Positions 17,014-26,692 of a stretch of 64,000 nt of DNA are shown in pieces. The notes under the pieces are model-generated. The model saw only the letters and a list, made by a program, of their open reading frames with translations, made no database searches and had not been told where the DNA came from. Every line of letters begins with the position of its first letter. Position 1 is the stretch's first letter. The translations under genes were made by a program, and so were the position numbers. Source of the DNA: Rhizobium sp. Q54 (GTDB lineage Bacteria; Pseudomonadota; Alphaproteobacteria; Rhizobiales; Xanthobacteraceae); assembly GCA_945870035.1 (NCBI GenBank), contig CAMBQQ010000002.1, positions 1-64,000 of the forward strand, written 5' to 3'.

Positions 17014-19713
17014 TTATGACGCGGCGGCAGAAGCCTTTGCGGTCAGATCCTTCAATGCGCGCAGCAAGGCTGCATCGGCAGCCAGGGGGCTGACCGAAAA
17101 ATCCATATCCTCGGCGATGGCGAGCATTTGAGCCTGATCGGCCGGAAACAGCATAACCGCCTGACGTATGCCTTGCCCGGCGATCACGGAAAACAGGGCG
17201 TTCAACAATTGCTTGGCCAGCCCCTTCTGCCGCAGGTCGCCGCGGATAATGACGGCGGATTCGGAAGCGTCGAGATCCGGATTGGCGAGCGACCGGACCA
17301 GCCCCGCAACGCGCGTGCCTTCCCAGGCGACCAAGGTCATTTCGCGGTCGTAGTCGATCTGGCTAAGGCGCGCCGCCGTTTCGTGGCTGCGATCGCGCAA
17401 TGGCGTAAAAAAGCTGTGCCATAGATCGCGCGTATCGACTTCCTCGGCAAAGCGCCGCAGCGCCGGTTCGTCTTCGGGTTTGATCGGACGCACATCGTAG
17501 GTCTGGCCTTCCGGCGTCTGAATCTTTGACTCAAGCCGCTGCGGATAAGGCCGGATGGCAAGCCGCGATTGCGCCGTTGCCGTGGTGGCACGCAGGCGAA
17601 TTCTGCCGTCCACGCCGATGACGCCTTGGGCGTCGCAGAGCAGCGGATTGATGTCGATCTCGGTCACTTCGGCGTGGTCGGCGACGATCTGACTGAGTTG
17701 AACCAGCACGTTGACGACACCGTCGATATCCGCCGCCGGCCGGTCGCGGTATCCCTTGAGCAGGCCGGCGATACGGGTACGCTCGATCTGGGCGCGAGCC
17801 AAGGTAGTGTTGAGCGGCGGCAGTTCGAGCGATTTATCGCCGATGATCTCGACAGCAGTGCCGCCTTGTCCGAAAAGGATCACCGGGCCGAAAGTCGCAT
17901 CGGTCGAAACGCCGGCAATCAACTCATAGGCGCTCGGCCGCTGGGTCATTTCCTGAACAATGAAGCCTTCAAGCCTCGCCGTCGGTAAGGCACGCGCCAC
18001 CCTCTCATTCATCACCCGCGCGGCGGCTCCGACATCCGCCGGTTCGACGTTGAGCGCAACACCGCCGGAATCTGACTTGTGAATGACATCGCGCGATCTG
18101 ATTTTCAACGCCACCGGCGCACCGATGTCTGCCGCGGCTCTGGCGGCCGCTTGCACATCCGGTACGGCGTGTGTGCGCGTAAATGGAATACCGTAACAGG
18201 CCAGGAACGCGGCGACTTCGGCCGGGTCGAGCCATTCGCGCCCGTCGTCGAGTGCTTGCCGGATAATGCCCTGCGCCCGTTCCGAATCGTTTTCCGGCCT
18301 GGGAGCGCCGGCGGACGGCGTCTCAAGTAGTAAGTCCTGATTTTGCCGGTAGCGCACCAGATACATGAAGGCCCGAACGGCGCGTTCGGGCGTCTCGTAA
18401 TCCGATATCTGCGCCGCGACCAATTGCGCCCGGCCCTCGGCAACCGTCGCCGCGCCCATCCACGACGCAAAGACGTTCTTTGCCGACGCCGGTGCAGAGT
18501 CCGACAAGGCGCCGATCAGGCCTTTGGCGGCATCGGCGGACGAACCGATGGCGGTCGGGCAATAGGCCACCAGCAGCGCATCGTTGTCGGGATCGTTCAT
18601 CAAGATCGATACAGCGGCGGCGTAACGGTCGGCATCGGCATCGCCGATCAGATCGACCGGGTTGGCGTGGCTCCATGTCGCCGGCAGCACGGCGTTGAGC
18701 TTATCGATGATGTCGGGGCTCAACGTCGCCAATCGGCCGCCCTCCTCGATCAGACGATCGGTCGCCAGCACACCGGCACCGCCGCCATTGGTGACGATAG
18801 CCAACCGGTTGCCGCGTTGCGGCGCCATGCGCGCCAGTGTCGCCGCGGCGTCGAACAGTTCCTCGACCTCGTTGACGCGCAGCATCCCAGCGCGGCGGAA
18901 CGCCGCGTCATAGACCACGTCGGCGCCGGCCAGCGCACCGGTATGCGAACTCGCGGCGCGTGCGCCTTCGGCGGCCCGCCCGCTTTTGACGACGATGATC
19001 GGTTTGATGCGCGCGGTGCGGCGCGCCGCCGACATGAACTTGCGTGCCTGTGTGATGCCTTCGGCATACATCAGGATCGCCTGCGTTGCGTCGTCCAGGG
19101 CGAAATAATCGAGCAGATCGCCGAAATCGACATCGTTCATGTCGCCCATCGAGACAATGGCGGAAAAGCCGATGCCGCGCGGCTGCGCCCAATCGAGCAC
19201 CGTCGTCGCCATCGCGCCGGACTGGGTCAGGAACGCTATATTTCCCGGCAGCAGCGCGGACGGGGCGAAAGTCGCATTCAGCCCGATGCCCGGCACCGCA
19301 ATGCCGAGACAATTAGGTCCGACAATACGCAACAGATGCGGGCGCGCGGCGGCAAGCATCTGCGCGGCGCGCGCTTTGCCCGCAGCTGCCTCGCCCTCGG
19401 CAAAGCCGGCGGTGAGAATGACGGCGGCGCGCGTCCCGCGCCGGCCCAGTTCATCGACCAGCGCCGGGATGGTGTCCGGCGGCGTGGCGATGACGGCGAG
19501 ATCGGGCGTCATCGGCAAACTCGCCACATCTTTGTAGGTCACGATGCCATGCAACGCGGCGGCTTTGGGGTTGACCGGCATGATCGGCCCGTCAAAGCCG
19601 CCCGTCATGAGATTTTTCATGAGGGCGGACCCGACCGATTTTGGCCGCGCCGACGCGCCGATAACCGCGATCGAGCGCGGCCTGAACATCTTTTCAAGAT
19701 TGCAAATTGACAT
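17014..19713 (-). CDS. NDP-forming acyl-CoA synthetase fused to a GNAT acetyltransferase domain
   Basis: This 899-aa protein has four parts. Residues about 8-135 form a CoA-binding Rossmann domain (PRSIAVIGASARPKSVGSALMKNL). About 150-460 form succinyl-CoA-ligase-like flavodoxin domains (GPNCLGI; FLTQSGAMATTVLDWA). About 480-715 form an ATP-grasp domain (KIRSRDVIHKSDSGGVALN; EITEIDINPLL-type end). About 725-895 form a GNAT domain (VIRGDLRQKGLAKQLLNALF). It resembles the Pat-type protein acetyltransferases and the ADP-forming acetyl-CoA synthetases. GNAT-fused members often have an inactive synthetase half and acetylate other enzymes; activity cannot be decided here. It is a single gene, divergent from phaC. 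Confidence 0.82.
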   Translation of the reverse strand: MSICNLEKMFRPRSIAVIGASARPKSVGSALMKNLMTGGFDGPIMPVNPKAAALHGIVTYKDVASLPMTPDLAVIATPPDTIPALVDELGRRGTRAAVILTAGFAEGEAAAGKARAAQMLAAARPHLLRIVGPNCLGIAVPGIGLNATFAPSALLPGNIAFLTQSGAMATTVLDWAQPRGIGFSAIVSMGDMNDVDFGDLLDYFALDDATQAILMYAEGITQARKFMSAARRTARIKPIIVVKSGRAAEGARAASSHTGALAGADVVYDAAFRRAGMLRVNEVEELFDAAATLARMAPQRGNRLAIVTNGGGAGVLATDRLIEEGGRLATLSPDIIDKLNAVLPATWSHANPVDLIGDADADRYAAAVSILMNDPDNDALLVAYCPTAIGSSADAAKGLIGALSDSAPASAKNVFASWMGAATVAEGRAQLVAAQISDYETPERAVRAFMYLVRYRQNQDLLLETPSAGAPRPENDSERAQGIIRQALDDGREWLDPAEVAAFLACYGIPFTRTHAVPDVQAAARAAADIGAPVALKIRSRDVIHKSDSGGVALNVEPADVGAAARVMNERVARALPTARLEGFIVQEMTQRPSAYELIAGVSTDATFGPVILFGQGGTAVEIIGDKSLELPPLNTTLARAQIERTRIAGLLKGYRDRPAADIDGVVNVLVQLSQIVADHAEVTEIDINPLLCDAQGVIGVDGRIRLRATTATAQSRLAIRPYPQRLESKIQTPEGQTYDVRPIKPEDEPALRRFAEEVDTRDLWHSFFTPLRDRSHETAARLSQIDYDREMTLVAWEGTRVAGLVRSLANPDLDASESAVIIRGDLRQKGLAKQLLNALFSVIAGQGIRQAVMLFPADQAQMLAIAEDMDFSVSPLAADAALLRALKDLTAKASAAAS

Positions 19714-20160
19714 ACCGTTGTCCCGAAAGCGCGCCCGGATTTAAAGACAAAATAAACGCAACGACAAAATCCCTGCGCACTGCGGAATTACTCGGACGGT
19801 TACGATACGATCGCCGAAAGGCATAACGATGTAATGAATTGGAGCGCACCGATAAAGCTATATTAAAGCGAAGGCCGACGAATTGATTTTGCTCAATTGC
19901 CGGCGGCACGCGCCCGGGCATACTGGCTCTACGAGCCGCTCGATGACGGAAATATGAAAGTCGCTGCTAGCTGGTTCGGCGATTGCGATCTTCATGACGG
20001 CGGCGTTATTTGTGACGTTTCGATGAATGATTTAGCTCAATAATAATGTTTTTCGGACGTGCAAATAATTGAAAGGGCATGGTGAAACCGGGTTTCTAAT
20101 TCAGCACCATACGACATGCCCCGTGCAAAACGATTGATCCCGTGCCGCGCAGGAAACAGC
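19714..20160. other. Intergenic region between acyl-CoA synthetase and phaC
   Basis: About 450 bp, AT-rich at both ends, presumably containing the two divergent promoters. A plus-strand reading frame from a TTG at 19897 to a TAA at 20041 encodes 48 residues (including YWLYEPLDDGNMKVAASWF). It looks more protein-like than its surroundings but has no clear ribosome site and is not recognised. It may be a remnant C-terminus. Nothing else is supported. Confidence 0.4.
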
Positions 20161-21930
20161 ATGACAAAAGCTCCGACAGAAACACCGCTATTGCCGGCTT
20201 CACAAAGCACCGACCTGCCTTCGTTCGATATGCTTAACCGTGTCGCACGGGCCACAATGGCGCGCTCGACCAATGGCGTTTCGCCGCATGCGCAAGCGGC
20301 CGCCTGGTTTGATTGGCTTTCACATATTTCGCGCGCGCCCGGCCGGCAGATCGAACTTGCCATGCGAGCGCTTGCTTTCGGCAACCGCCTCATGAAACCG
20401 AGCGGCACGCTCAGCAGCGACGGAGCGCCGCCTTTTGCACCGGAGAAGTCCGATCGGCGCTTTGCCGATCCGGCTTGGCAAAAGCCGCCGTACCAGTATT
20501 GGCAACAGGCTTTTTTGGCGCAGGAAGAATGGTGGCGCAACGCTACCCGGCCGCTCCGCGGGCAGAACTCCAAAAGCGCCGCGCGCGTTGCGTTCATGGC
20601 GCGCCAAATGCTCGACGGCGTCTCACCGTCCAACATTCCGTGGCTCAACCCGGTCATTGTCGAACAAACGCTCAAGGAGTCCGGAGAGAATCTCGTCCGC
20701 GGCATGCGCAACCTGGCCGAGGATATACACCGCGTCCTCGCCAGAGAGCCGACTGCGCCGCAGAGCGGTTTTCGCGTCGGCCACGACATCGCCGCGACGC
20801 CGGGCGACGTGATCTACCGCAACGATCTGATCGAGCTCATTCAATACAAGCCCTCGACGCCAGATGTGTTTGCCGAGCCGGTGTTGATCGTGCCGGCCTG
20901 GATCATGAAATACTATGTGCTCGACCTGCTGCCGGAGCGTTCGCTGGTTCGTTATCTTGTCGATCGCGGGTTCACCGTATTCATGATCTCATGGCGCAAC
21001 CCGACCGCGGCCGACCGCGACATCGCGTTCGACGCCTATCGAACCCAAGGCGTGATGGCCGCGCTCGACGCCGTAGCCGCCGTTACTCCCGCCCGAAAAG
21101 TGCATGCCTGCGGCTATTGCCTGGGCGGCACGCTGCTGGCCATTGCCGCGGCGACAATGGCGCGCGACGGCGACGACCGTCTCGCCACAGCGACGCTGCT
21201 CGCCGCGCAGACCGATTTTAGCGAAGCCGGTGAACTCATGCTGTTCGTCGATGAAAGCCAGGTCGCGTTTCTCGAAGACATGATGTGGGACCAGGGCGTG
21301 CTCGACACGCGGCAAATGGCCGCCGCCTTCACCGCGCTTCGCTCCAACGAACTGCTTTGGTCGAAAATGACCCGTGAATATCTGCTCGGCGAGCGCGAGC
21401 CACTATCCGATCTCGCCGCCTGGAATGCCGACCGCACACGGCTGCCCTATCGTATGCATTCGCAATATCTGCGCGGCCTGTTCCTGGAAAATCGCCTGAC
21501 CGGCGGCCGCTATGCGGTAGACGGCAAGGTCATCGCCTTGAAGGACGTCAGCATTCCCCTGTTCGCGGTGGCGACCTTGTCCGATCACATTGCACCCTGG
21601 CAGTCGGTCTACAAGCTTCACCTGTTCACCGACAATGAACTGAAATTTGTGCTGACCAATGGCGGGCACAATACCGGCATCGTCTCCGAGCCCGGCCACG
21701 CCCACCGCTATTATCATTTCGCAACCCGGTCTACCGGCGATCGCTATGTCGACGCGGCGACCTGGTTGGCGCAGGTCGAACGCGCCGAAGGATCGTGGTG
21801 GCAGGCCTGGTCATCATGGCTCACCGACCATAGCGATCCGCACCGCTGCGAGCCTCCATCGATGGGATCGCCGTCGCGTGGCTTTGCGCCGCTGTATCCT
21901 GCGCCGGGAAGCTTCGTTCACCAACATTAG
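20161..21930 (+). CDS. phaC: Class I poly(3-hydroxyalkanoate) synthase
   Basis: A 589-aa cytoplasmic, granule-bound enzyme that polymerises hydroxyacyl-CoA, mainly 3-hydroxybutyryl-CoA. The length fits class I synthases. The N-terminal PhaC_N region (WFDWLSHISRAPGRQIELAM and onward) is present. The lipase-like box GYCLGG carries the catalytic Cys; the Asp in SDHIAPWQSVYKL and the His in NGGHNTGIVSEPGH complete the triad. The ORF track starts 15 codons early; the ATG at 20161 follows AGGAAACAGC. No phaA, phaB, phaR or phasin gene lies beside it, so the pathway is split across the genome. Confidence 0.92.
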   Translation: MTKAPTETPLLPASQSTDLPSFDMLNRVARATMARSTNGVSPHAQAAAWFDWLSHISRAPGRQIELAMRALAFGNRLMKPSGTLSSDGAPPFAPEKSDRRFADPAWQKPPYQYWQQAFLAQEEWWRNATRPLRGQNSKSAARVAFMARQMLDGVSPSNIPWLNPVIVEQTLKESGENLVRGMRNLAEDIHRVLAREPTAPQSGFRVGHDIAATPGDVIYRNDLIELIQYKPSTPDVFAEPVLIVPAWIMKYYVLDLLPERSLVRYLVDRGFTVFMISWRNPTAADRDIAFDAYRTQGVMAALDAVAAVTPARKVHACGYCLGGTLLAIAAATMARDGDDRLATATLLAAQTDFSEAGELMLFVDESQVAFLEDMMWDQGVLDTRQMAAAFTALRSNELLWSKMTREYLLGEREPLSDLAAWNADRTRLPYRMHSQYLRGLFLENRLTGGRYAVDGKVIALKDVSIPLFAVATLSDHIAPWQSVYKLHLFTDNELKFVLTNGGHNTGIVSEPGHAHRYYHFATRSTGDRYVDAATWLAQVERAEGSWWQAWSSWLTDHSDPHRCEPPSMGSPSRGFAPLYPAPGSFVHQH

Positions 21931-21966
21931 GCTCGCCTCTACGCTCAGGTCCACGGAACCGATCAA

Positions 21967-22830
21967 ATGCAGACTATCCTGCACGAGGCCGACAAGGCTC
22001 AAGTCATATTGCCGCCGGAAATGGCGCTTGTCTGCGAGTCAGTCGGCACTGCCAAGGCGCGCCGCGACGCGCTCACTTTGCTGATCCTGGGCGTGCTGGC
22101 GGGCGCCTTCATCGCACTCGGCGCGAATTTTATGACGGTGGTGCTCACCGGGACGGCCGACCTCCCTTGGGGCGTTGCCCGGCTTCTTGGCGGGCTCGTC
22201 TTCTCGCTCGGCCTGATCCTGGTAATCATAGGCGGCGCAGAGTTGTTCACTGGCGACGCGCTCATGGTCGTCGCCTATGCCGGACGCCACATCACGCTCG
22301 CTGCGTTGCTGCGGGCATGGACGTTGGTGTACATCGGCAATATCGTCGGCGCCCTGGCAACGGCCGGTTTGGTTTTCCTCACCGGCCAATACGGCTTTAA
22401 CAACGGCGAGGTCGGCAAAACAGCACTGGTCCTTGCAGCAGCCAAATCAGCTTTGCCGGTTGTTCAATTGTTTTTTCTGGCGATTCTGTGCAACGTCCTG
22501 GTCTGTCTTGCAGTGTGGATGTCATTCGGTGCGCGCAGCGCCACCGACAAGATCCTGGTCATCGTCCCGCCGGTCGCGGCTTTCGTCGCCGCCGGCTTCG
22601 AACACTCGATCGCCAATCTATATTTTCTGCCCCTCGCCCTAGCGATCAAAGCCTGGGCCGGCGCGGAATTCTGGATGGCGATCGGGCAAAGCCCGGAGAC
22701 CTACTCAGCGCTGTCGCCTGCAAACGCGCTGCGAAATATTGCAGTCAGCACCATTGGCAATCTGATTGGCGGTAGCCTGATGGTCGGCGCTATCTACTGG
22801 TTTGTCTATCTCCGCCGGCGGCCAACCTGA
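21967..22830 (+). CDS. Formate/nitrite transporter (FNT) family channel
   Basis: A 287-aa inner-membrane protein with six predicted helices, the FNT fold of FocA, NirC and FdhC. Family marks are visible: GGAELFTGDALMVV in the second segment, FLAILCNVLVCLAVWMSFGA, and FEHSIANLYFLPLALA with the pore-centre His. The length and sequence look nearer to formate or general monovalent-anion channels than to NirC, but the substrate cannot be assigned. It lies 36 bp after phaC on the same strand. With a nitrate reductase 20 kb away, nitrite is an alternative cargo. Confidence 0.82.
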   Translation: MQTILHEADKAQVILPPEMALVCESVGTAKARRDALTLLILGVLAGAFIALGANFMTVVLTGTADLPWGVARLLGGLVFSLGLILVIIGGAELFTGDALMVVAYAGRHITLAALLRAWTLVYIGNIVGALATAGLVFLTGQYGFNNGEVGKTALVLAAAKSALPVVQLFFLAILCNVLVCLAVWMSFGARSATDKILVIVPPVAAFVAAGFEHSIANLYFLPLALAIKAWAGAEFWMAIGQSPETYSALSPANALRNIAVSTIGNLIGGSLMVGAIYWFVYLRRRPT

Positions 22831-22981
22831 TCTCACGTCGCCGAATTCGTGCAAGTCCCTTTTTGTTGTTGAAACGCCATGCCTGCAAACTGCGAACGCC
22901 GTCCCATGTCATCTGGATGCAACACAGCCATGCGTCAGTCTTTTTCGATCGTCGCATCTGCGATGGCTCTAGGAGAAATCA

Positions 22982-23986
22982 ATGAAAAGGCTATTGGGAC
23001 TGCTTTCACTCGCGCTGGTTGCTATTGTCATGCGCACGCCGGCGCAGGCCGCGGATGTCATTTGCTATAACTGCCCGCCGCAATGGGCCGACTGGGCCTC
23101 GATGCTCAAGGCAGTCAAGGCCGATCTCGGCTACGATATCCCCTTTGACAACAAAAATTCCGGTCAAGCCCTGTCGCAACTGCTGGCCGAAAAGGCCAAC
23201 CCGGTTGCCGACTTCGGATATTTCGGCGTGAACTTCGGCATGAAGGCGAAAAGCCTCGACGTGCTTGAAGCCTATAAGCCGAAAGGCTGGGACGACGTCC
23301 CCGCTGGCCTGAAGGATGCCGAAGGCGGATGGACCACCATCCACTCCGGCACGCTCGGCCTGTTCATCAACAAGGATGCATTGGGCGGCAAGCCGGTTCC
23401 GGCGTGCTGGAAGGACCTGCTCAAGGCGGACTATAAAGGCATGGTCGGTTATCTCGACCCGTCTTCCGCCGCGGTCGGCTATGTCGGCGCGGTCGCGGTC
23501 AACATCGGGCTCGGCGGCAGCGAGAGCAATTTCTCGCCGGCAATCGAGTTCTTCAAAGGCTTGCACAAGAACGACGCCATCGTGCCGAAGCAGACATCGT
23601 ATGCGCGGGTGGTGTCGGGCGAAATTCCGATCCTGTTCGACTACGACTTCAATGCCTACCGCGCCAAATACACCGAAAAAGGAAACTTCGTATTCGTGAT
23701 TCCCTGCGAAGGCACGGTGGTGTTCCCCTATGTCGTCGGACTGGCGAAGAATGGGCCGAACAAGGACAAGGCCAAGAAGGTTCTCGACTATCTGTTGTCG
23801 GACAAGGGCCAGGCGATCTGGACCAATGCCTACCTTCGTCCGGCGCGTCCGATCGAACTGCCTGCCGCGGTGAAAGCCAAATTCCTGCCGGATAGCGACT
23901 ACGCCCGCGCCAAGAGCGTGGACTGGGCGAAGCTCGAATCGGTGCAGAAGGGCTTCACCGACCGCTATCTCGCCGACGTGCGATAG
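22982..23986 (+). CDS. ABC importer periplasmic substrate-binding protein (set 1)
   Basis: A 334-aa secreted receptor. A Sec signal peptide (MKRLLGLLSLALVAIVMRTPAQAA) precedes a mature type 2 periplasmic-binding-protein fold of the COG1840 (Fe3+/phosphonate/thiamine) group: LLAEKANPVADFGYFG, NKDALGGKPVPACWKDLLKADYKGMVGYLDPSS, LSDKGQAIWTNAYLRPARP. GGAGAAATCA precedes the ATG. It starts a five-gene operon (binding protein, two permeases, ATPase, phosphodiesterase). The phosphodiesterase and the neighbouring phosphonate importer suggest an organophosphorus ligand, but no ligand-specific residues are known to me. Confidence 0.8.
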   Translation: MKRLLGLLSLALVAIVMRTPAQAADVICYNCPPQWADWASMLKAVKADLGYDIPFDNKNSGQALSQLLAEKANPVADFGYFGVNFGMKAKSLDVLEAYKPKGWDDVPAGLKDAEGGWTTIHSGTLGLFINKDALGGKPVPACWKDLLKADYKGMVGYLDPSSAAVGYVGAVAVNIGLGGSESNFSPAIEFFKGLHKNDAIVPKQTSYARVVSGEIPILFDYDFNAYRAKYTEKGNFVFVIPCEGTVVFPYVVGLAKNGPNKDKAKKVLDYLLSDKGQAIWTNAYLRPARPIELPAAVKAKFLPDSDYARAKSVDWAKLESVQKGFTDRYLADVR

Positions 23987-23994
23987 ACCATCAA

Positions 23995-24018
23995 GGTGCT
24001 CCGGTTCGCCGGAGCACC
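23995..24018 (+). terminator. Intercistronic hairpin with UUCG tetraloop
   Basis: GGTGCTCCGG-TTCG-CCGGAGCACC is a perfect 10-bp stem closed by a UUCG loop, starting 9 bp after the binding-protein stop and ending 8 bp before the permease start. No T-run follows, so it more likely acts as an mRNA 3'-end stabiliser or partial terminator than as a full stop. Such a hairpin would keep binding-protein mRNA more abundant than permease mRNA. Confidence 0.7.
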
Positions 24019-24025
24019 TCTTCGC

Positions 24026-24841
24026 ATGACCCACAAATTCTTCACGCGCCTCTGCTTGGTGCCGCTAATCGCGGTTATCGCTGCATTTTTTGTCCTGCCG
24101 ATGCTCCGCGTCATCGTCGTCGGCGGGTCGGGCGACATGGGTCTTCACGCTTACGCGGCGATCATCCTGGAACCGCGTTTCAGGGCGACGCTGATCAACA
24201 CCCTGGTGCTGGCGAGCGTCACCACTGCCCTGTCATTGGCTATCGCCACGATCGCGGGATTGTTCTTGCAGCGTCATCGGTTTCCCGGCCGCGCCTTGCT
24301 GGTTGCCATGCTGACATTTCCATTGGCGTTTCCCGGCGTCGTCGTCGGCTTCATGATTATTCTGCTGGCGGGACGGCAGGGCCTGATCGGAGCCCTCTCG
24401 CTGCCGCTGGCCGGCGAAAAGTGGGTCTTTGCTTATTCGATGCAGGGGCTGCTTTTGGGCTACCTGTACTTCTCGATCCCGCGCGTCATCCTGACAATCA
24501 TGGCCGCCATCGAAAAGCTTGACCCCAGTCTCGAAGAGGCCGCGCGAGCGCTCGGCGCCGGCCCGTGGGCGGTGCACCGCGATGTTATCCTGCCGGCCTT
24601 GATGCCCGCCTTCATCGCATCGGGGGCTATAGCCTTCGCCACGGCGATGGGCGCATTTGGCACGGCCTTCACGCTGGCGACTAATATCAACGTATTGCCG
24701 ATGCTGATCTACACGGAGTTCACTTTATCGGCCAACATCGCGATGGCCGCGGCGCTATCGGTCGGCCTCGGGCTGGTCGCCTGGGCCGCGCTTGCGCTGG
24801 CGCGCGCCTTCAGCGGCGGAACGGTGGCGGCGGCCGGATGA
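24026..24841 (+). CDS. ABC importer permease (set 1, first subunit)
   Basis: A 271-aa inner-membrane protein with six predicted helices and the BPD_transp_1 domain. The EAA loop that docks to the ATPase is seen as EEAARALGAGPWAVHRDVILPALMPAFIA. The ORF track starts ten codons early inside the hairpin; the ATG at 24026 is used. It overlaps the second permease by 4 bp (ATGA). The two permeases form the heterodimeric channel of the importer. Confidence 0.85.
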   Translation: MTHKFFTRLCLVPLIAVIAAFFVLPMLRVIVVGGSGDMGLHAYAAIILEPRFRATLINTLVLASVTTALSLAIATIAGLFLQRHRFPGRALLVAMLTFPLAFPGVVVGFMIILLAGRQGLIGALSLPLAGEKWVFAYSMQGLLLGYLYFSIPRVILTIMAAIEKLDPSLEEAARALGAGPWAVHRDVILPALMPAFIASGAIAFATAMGAFGTAFTLATNINVLPMLIYTEFTLSANIAMAAALSVGLGLVAWAALALARAFSGGTVAAAG

Positions 24842-25644
24842 CAAACTTGCGCAACCGCCTGATCTTCTCCGGCCAGTTCGTCTTCACGCTGCTGGTCGCG
24901 GCATTCCTGATCGTTCCGGCGCTGTTGTCGATGCTGGCCGGCGTGACCGTCAACTATTTCACCGGCATCCGCTCGGGGCTGACGCTGCAATGGGTCATCC
25001 AGGTATGGGAGCTTTATGCCGATACGATCGCCCGCTCGTTCGTGATTGCGTTGGCGGCGCTCGCGGTCACGTTGGTGGTCGGCGTTCCGGCGGCCTATGC
25101 GCTGCATGTGCGCGGCGGCCGTTTTGCCCGCATCGTCGAAGAGATCATCACCTTGCCGCTCGCCGTTCCCGGCCTCGCCATCGCTTTGGCGCTGCTGTTG
25201 ACCTATGGCGGCTTCAGCGATTTCAGACGCTCCTGGCTGTTCATCCTGGCTGGGCATGTGGTGTTCACCATGCCGTTTATGGTGCGCTCGGTGATGGCAG
25301 TGTTTTCGGCCATCGACGTCAAGACGCTCGACGAAGGCGCGGCGTCGCTCGGCGCATCGCCCTGGCGCCGCTTTCGCGATGTCATTGTGCCGAATGCCAA
25401 ACCCGGCATTTTGGCCGGTTCGTTGATGGTCGTGACTTTGTCCTTGGGTGAATTCAACCTGACCTGGATGTTGCACACGCCGCTGACCAAGACCTTGCCG
25501 GTTGGCTTGGCCGACAGTTACGCCTCGATGCGGCTTGAAGTTGCTTCGGCCTATACACTCGTTTTCTTCGTCATGATTATCCCGCTCCTCGTGGCGATGC
25601 AGATCTACGCCGACAGCTGCGGACGAAAGACAGCACGCCGATGA
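24838..25644 (+). CDS. ABC importer permease (set 1, second subunit)
   Basis: A 268-aa membrane protein with six helices and an EAA motif (DEGAASLGASPWRRFRDVIVPNAKPGILAG). It overlaps the preceding permease by 4 bp and the following ATPase by 4 bp, so the three are translationally coupled. It pairs with the first permease to form the channel. The layout is that of spermidine/putrescine-, iron- and phosphonate-type importers. Confidence 0.85.
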   Translation: MTNLRNRLIFSGQFVFTLLVAAFLIVPALLSMLAGVTVNYFTGIRSGLTLQWVIQVWELYADTIARSFVIALAALAVTLVVGVPAAYALHVRGGRFARIVEEIITLPLAVPGLAIALALLLTYGGFSDFRRSWLFILAGHVVFTMPFMVRSVMAVFSAIDVKTLDEGAASLGASPWRRFRDVIVPNAKPGILAGSLMVVTLSLGEFNLTWMLHTPLTKTLPVGLADSYASMRLEVASAYTLVFFVMIIPLLVAMQIYADSCGRKTARR

Positions 25645-26690
25645 ACACGACCCAGGGCGTCACCGTGCGCGTCGAAAACTGCGCCAAGACCTTCGCCGAC
25701 GGCACGCGCGCCCTCGATCCGGTGACGCTCGATGTCGCGCGCGGCGAAACACTTGTGTTTCTCGGACCTTCCGGATGCGGCAAGACCACAATGCTGCGCA
25801 TCATCGCCGGCCTTGAAAAGCCGGATAGCGGCGGCCGGGTCCTATTCAACGCACAAGACGTCACGCGCATTCCGATCGAGCGGCGCAATGTCGGCATGGT
25901 GTTCCAATCCTATGCCCTGTTCCCGAACATGAATGTCGCCCAAAACATCGCCTACAGCCTGGCCCTTCGCGGCGCCGGCAAGGCAGAGCGCGACTCGCGC
26001 GTCGCCGAACTGGTGGCGCTTACCGGCATCGAAGGCTTGGAAAATCGCAATATCGATCAACTGTCCGGCGGCCAGCGGCAGCGCGTGGCGCTGGCGCGCG
26101 CGGTGGCCATGCGTCCGAGCGTTCTGCTACTCGACGAGCCGCTGACGGCGCTCGATGCCGCCTTGCGCGAGCGATTACGCGGCGAGCTGGATCGCCTGCT
26201 GCGGACGCTCGGCATTACCACAATCTATGTGACGCATGACCAAAGCGAAGCCATGACTTTGGGCGACAGGATCGTCGTCATGCGCAAGGGCGCGATCGCC
26301 CAGGTCGGCAGCCCGCGCGATATCTATTTCAAGCCGGCAAGCCGCTTCGTTGCCGAATTCATCGGCGCGGCGAACATCATCGACGCTGTATCCGACAACG
26401 GCGTGTTGGTCCTGCCGGGCGGACGGCTTGCGGTCGATAAAACGGGCCACGGCCAAGTGGCCGCCATGATCCGTCCCGAGTCGATCGGCATCATCTCGCC
26501 AGAGGCCGCATTCCTCGTCGGCCGCGTTGCCAGCGTCAGTTTCACCGGAGACCGGCAGCGGCTGGTCGTCGATGGCGCGTCTGACAAGCCGCTGATCGTC
26601 GATGCGTCCAATACTCTCGCCGTCAAGATCGGGGACACAGTTGGCTTGACGGTGGCGCCGTCCGCCATTCAATTCCTGCAAGGAGCCTAG
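25641..26690 (+). CDS. ABC importer ATP-binding subunit (set 1)
   Basis: A 349-aa ATPase with Walker A (GPSGCGKTT), Q-loop (VFQSYALFPNM), signature (LSGGQRQRVALARA), Walker B (VLLLDEP) and H-loop (VTHDQSEAMTLGDRI). A C-terminal TOBE-like domain (about residues 240-345) is typical of the PotA/FbpC/MalK group. It energises the two permeases above. It ends 2 bp before the GTG of the phosphodiesterase. Confidence 0.88.
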   Translation: MNTTQGVTVRVENCAKTFADGTRALDPVTLDVARGETLVFLGPSGCGKTTMLRIIAGLEKPDSGGRVLFNAQDVTRIPIERRNVGMVFQSYALFPNMNVAQNIAYSLALRGAGKAERDSRVAELVALTGIEGLENRNIDQLSGGQRQRVALARAVAMRPSVLLLDEPLTALDAALRERLRGELDRLLRTLGITTIYVTHDQSEAMTLGDRIVVMRKGAIAQVGSPRDIYFKPASRFVAEFIGAANIIDAVSDNGVLVLPGGRLAVDKTGHGQVAAMIRPESIGIISPEAAFLVGRVASVSFTGDRQRLVVDGASDKPLIVDASNTLAVKIGDTVGLTVAPSAIQFLQGA

Positions 26691-26692
26691 TC

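Noticed and set aside
18343-19710. 455-aa plus-strand ORF
   Set aside because: It is antisense to the acyl-CoA synthetase/GNAT gene.
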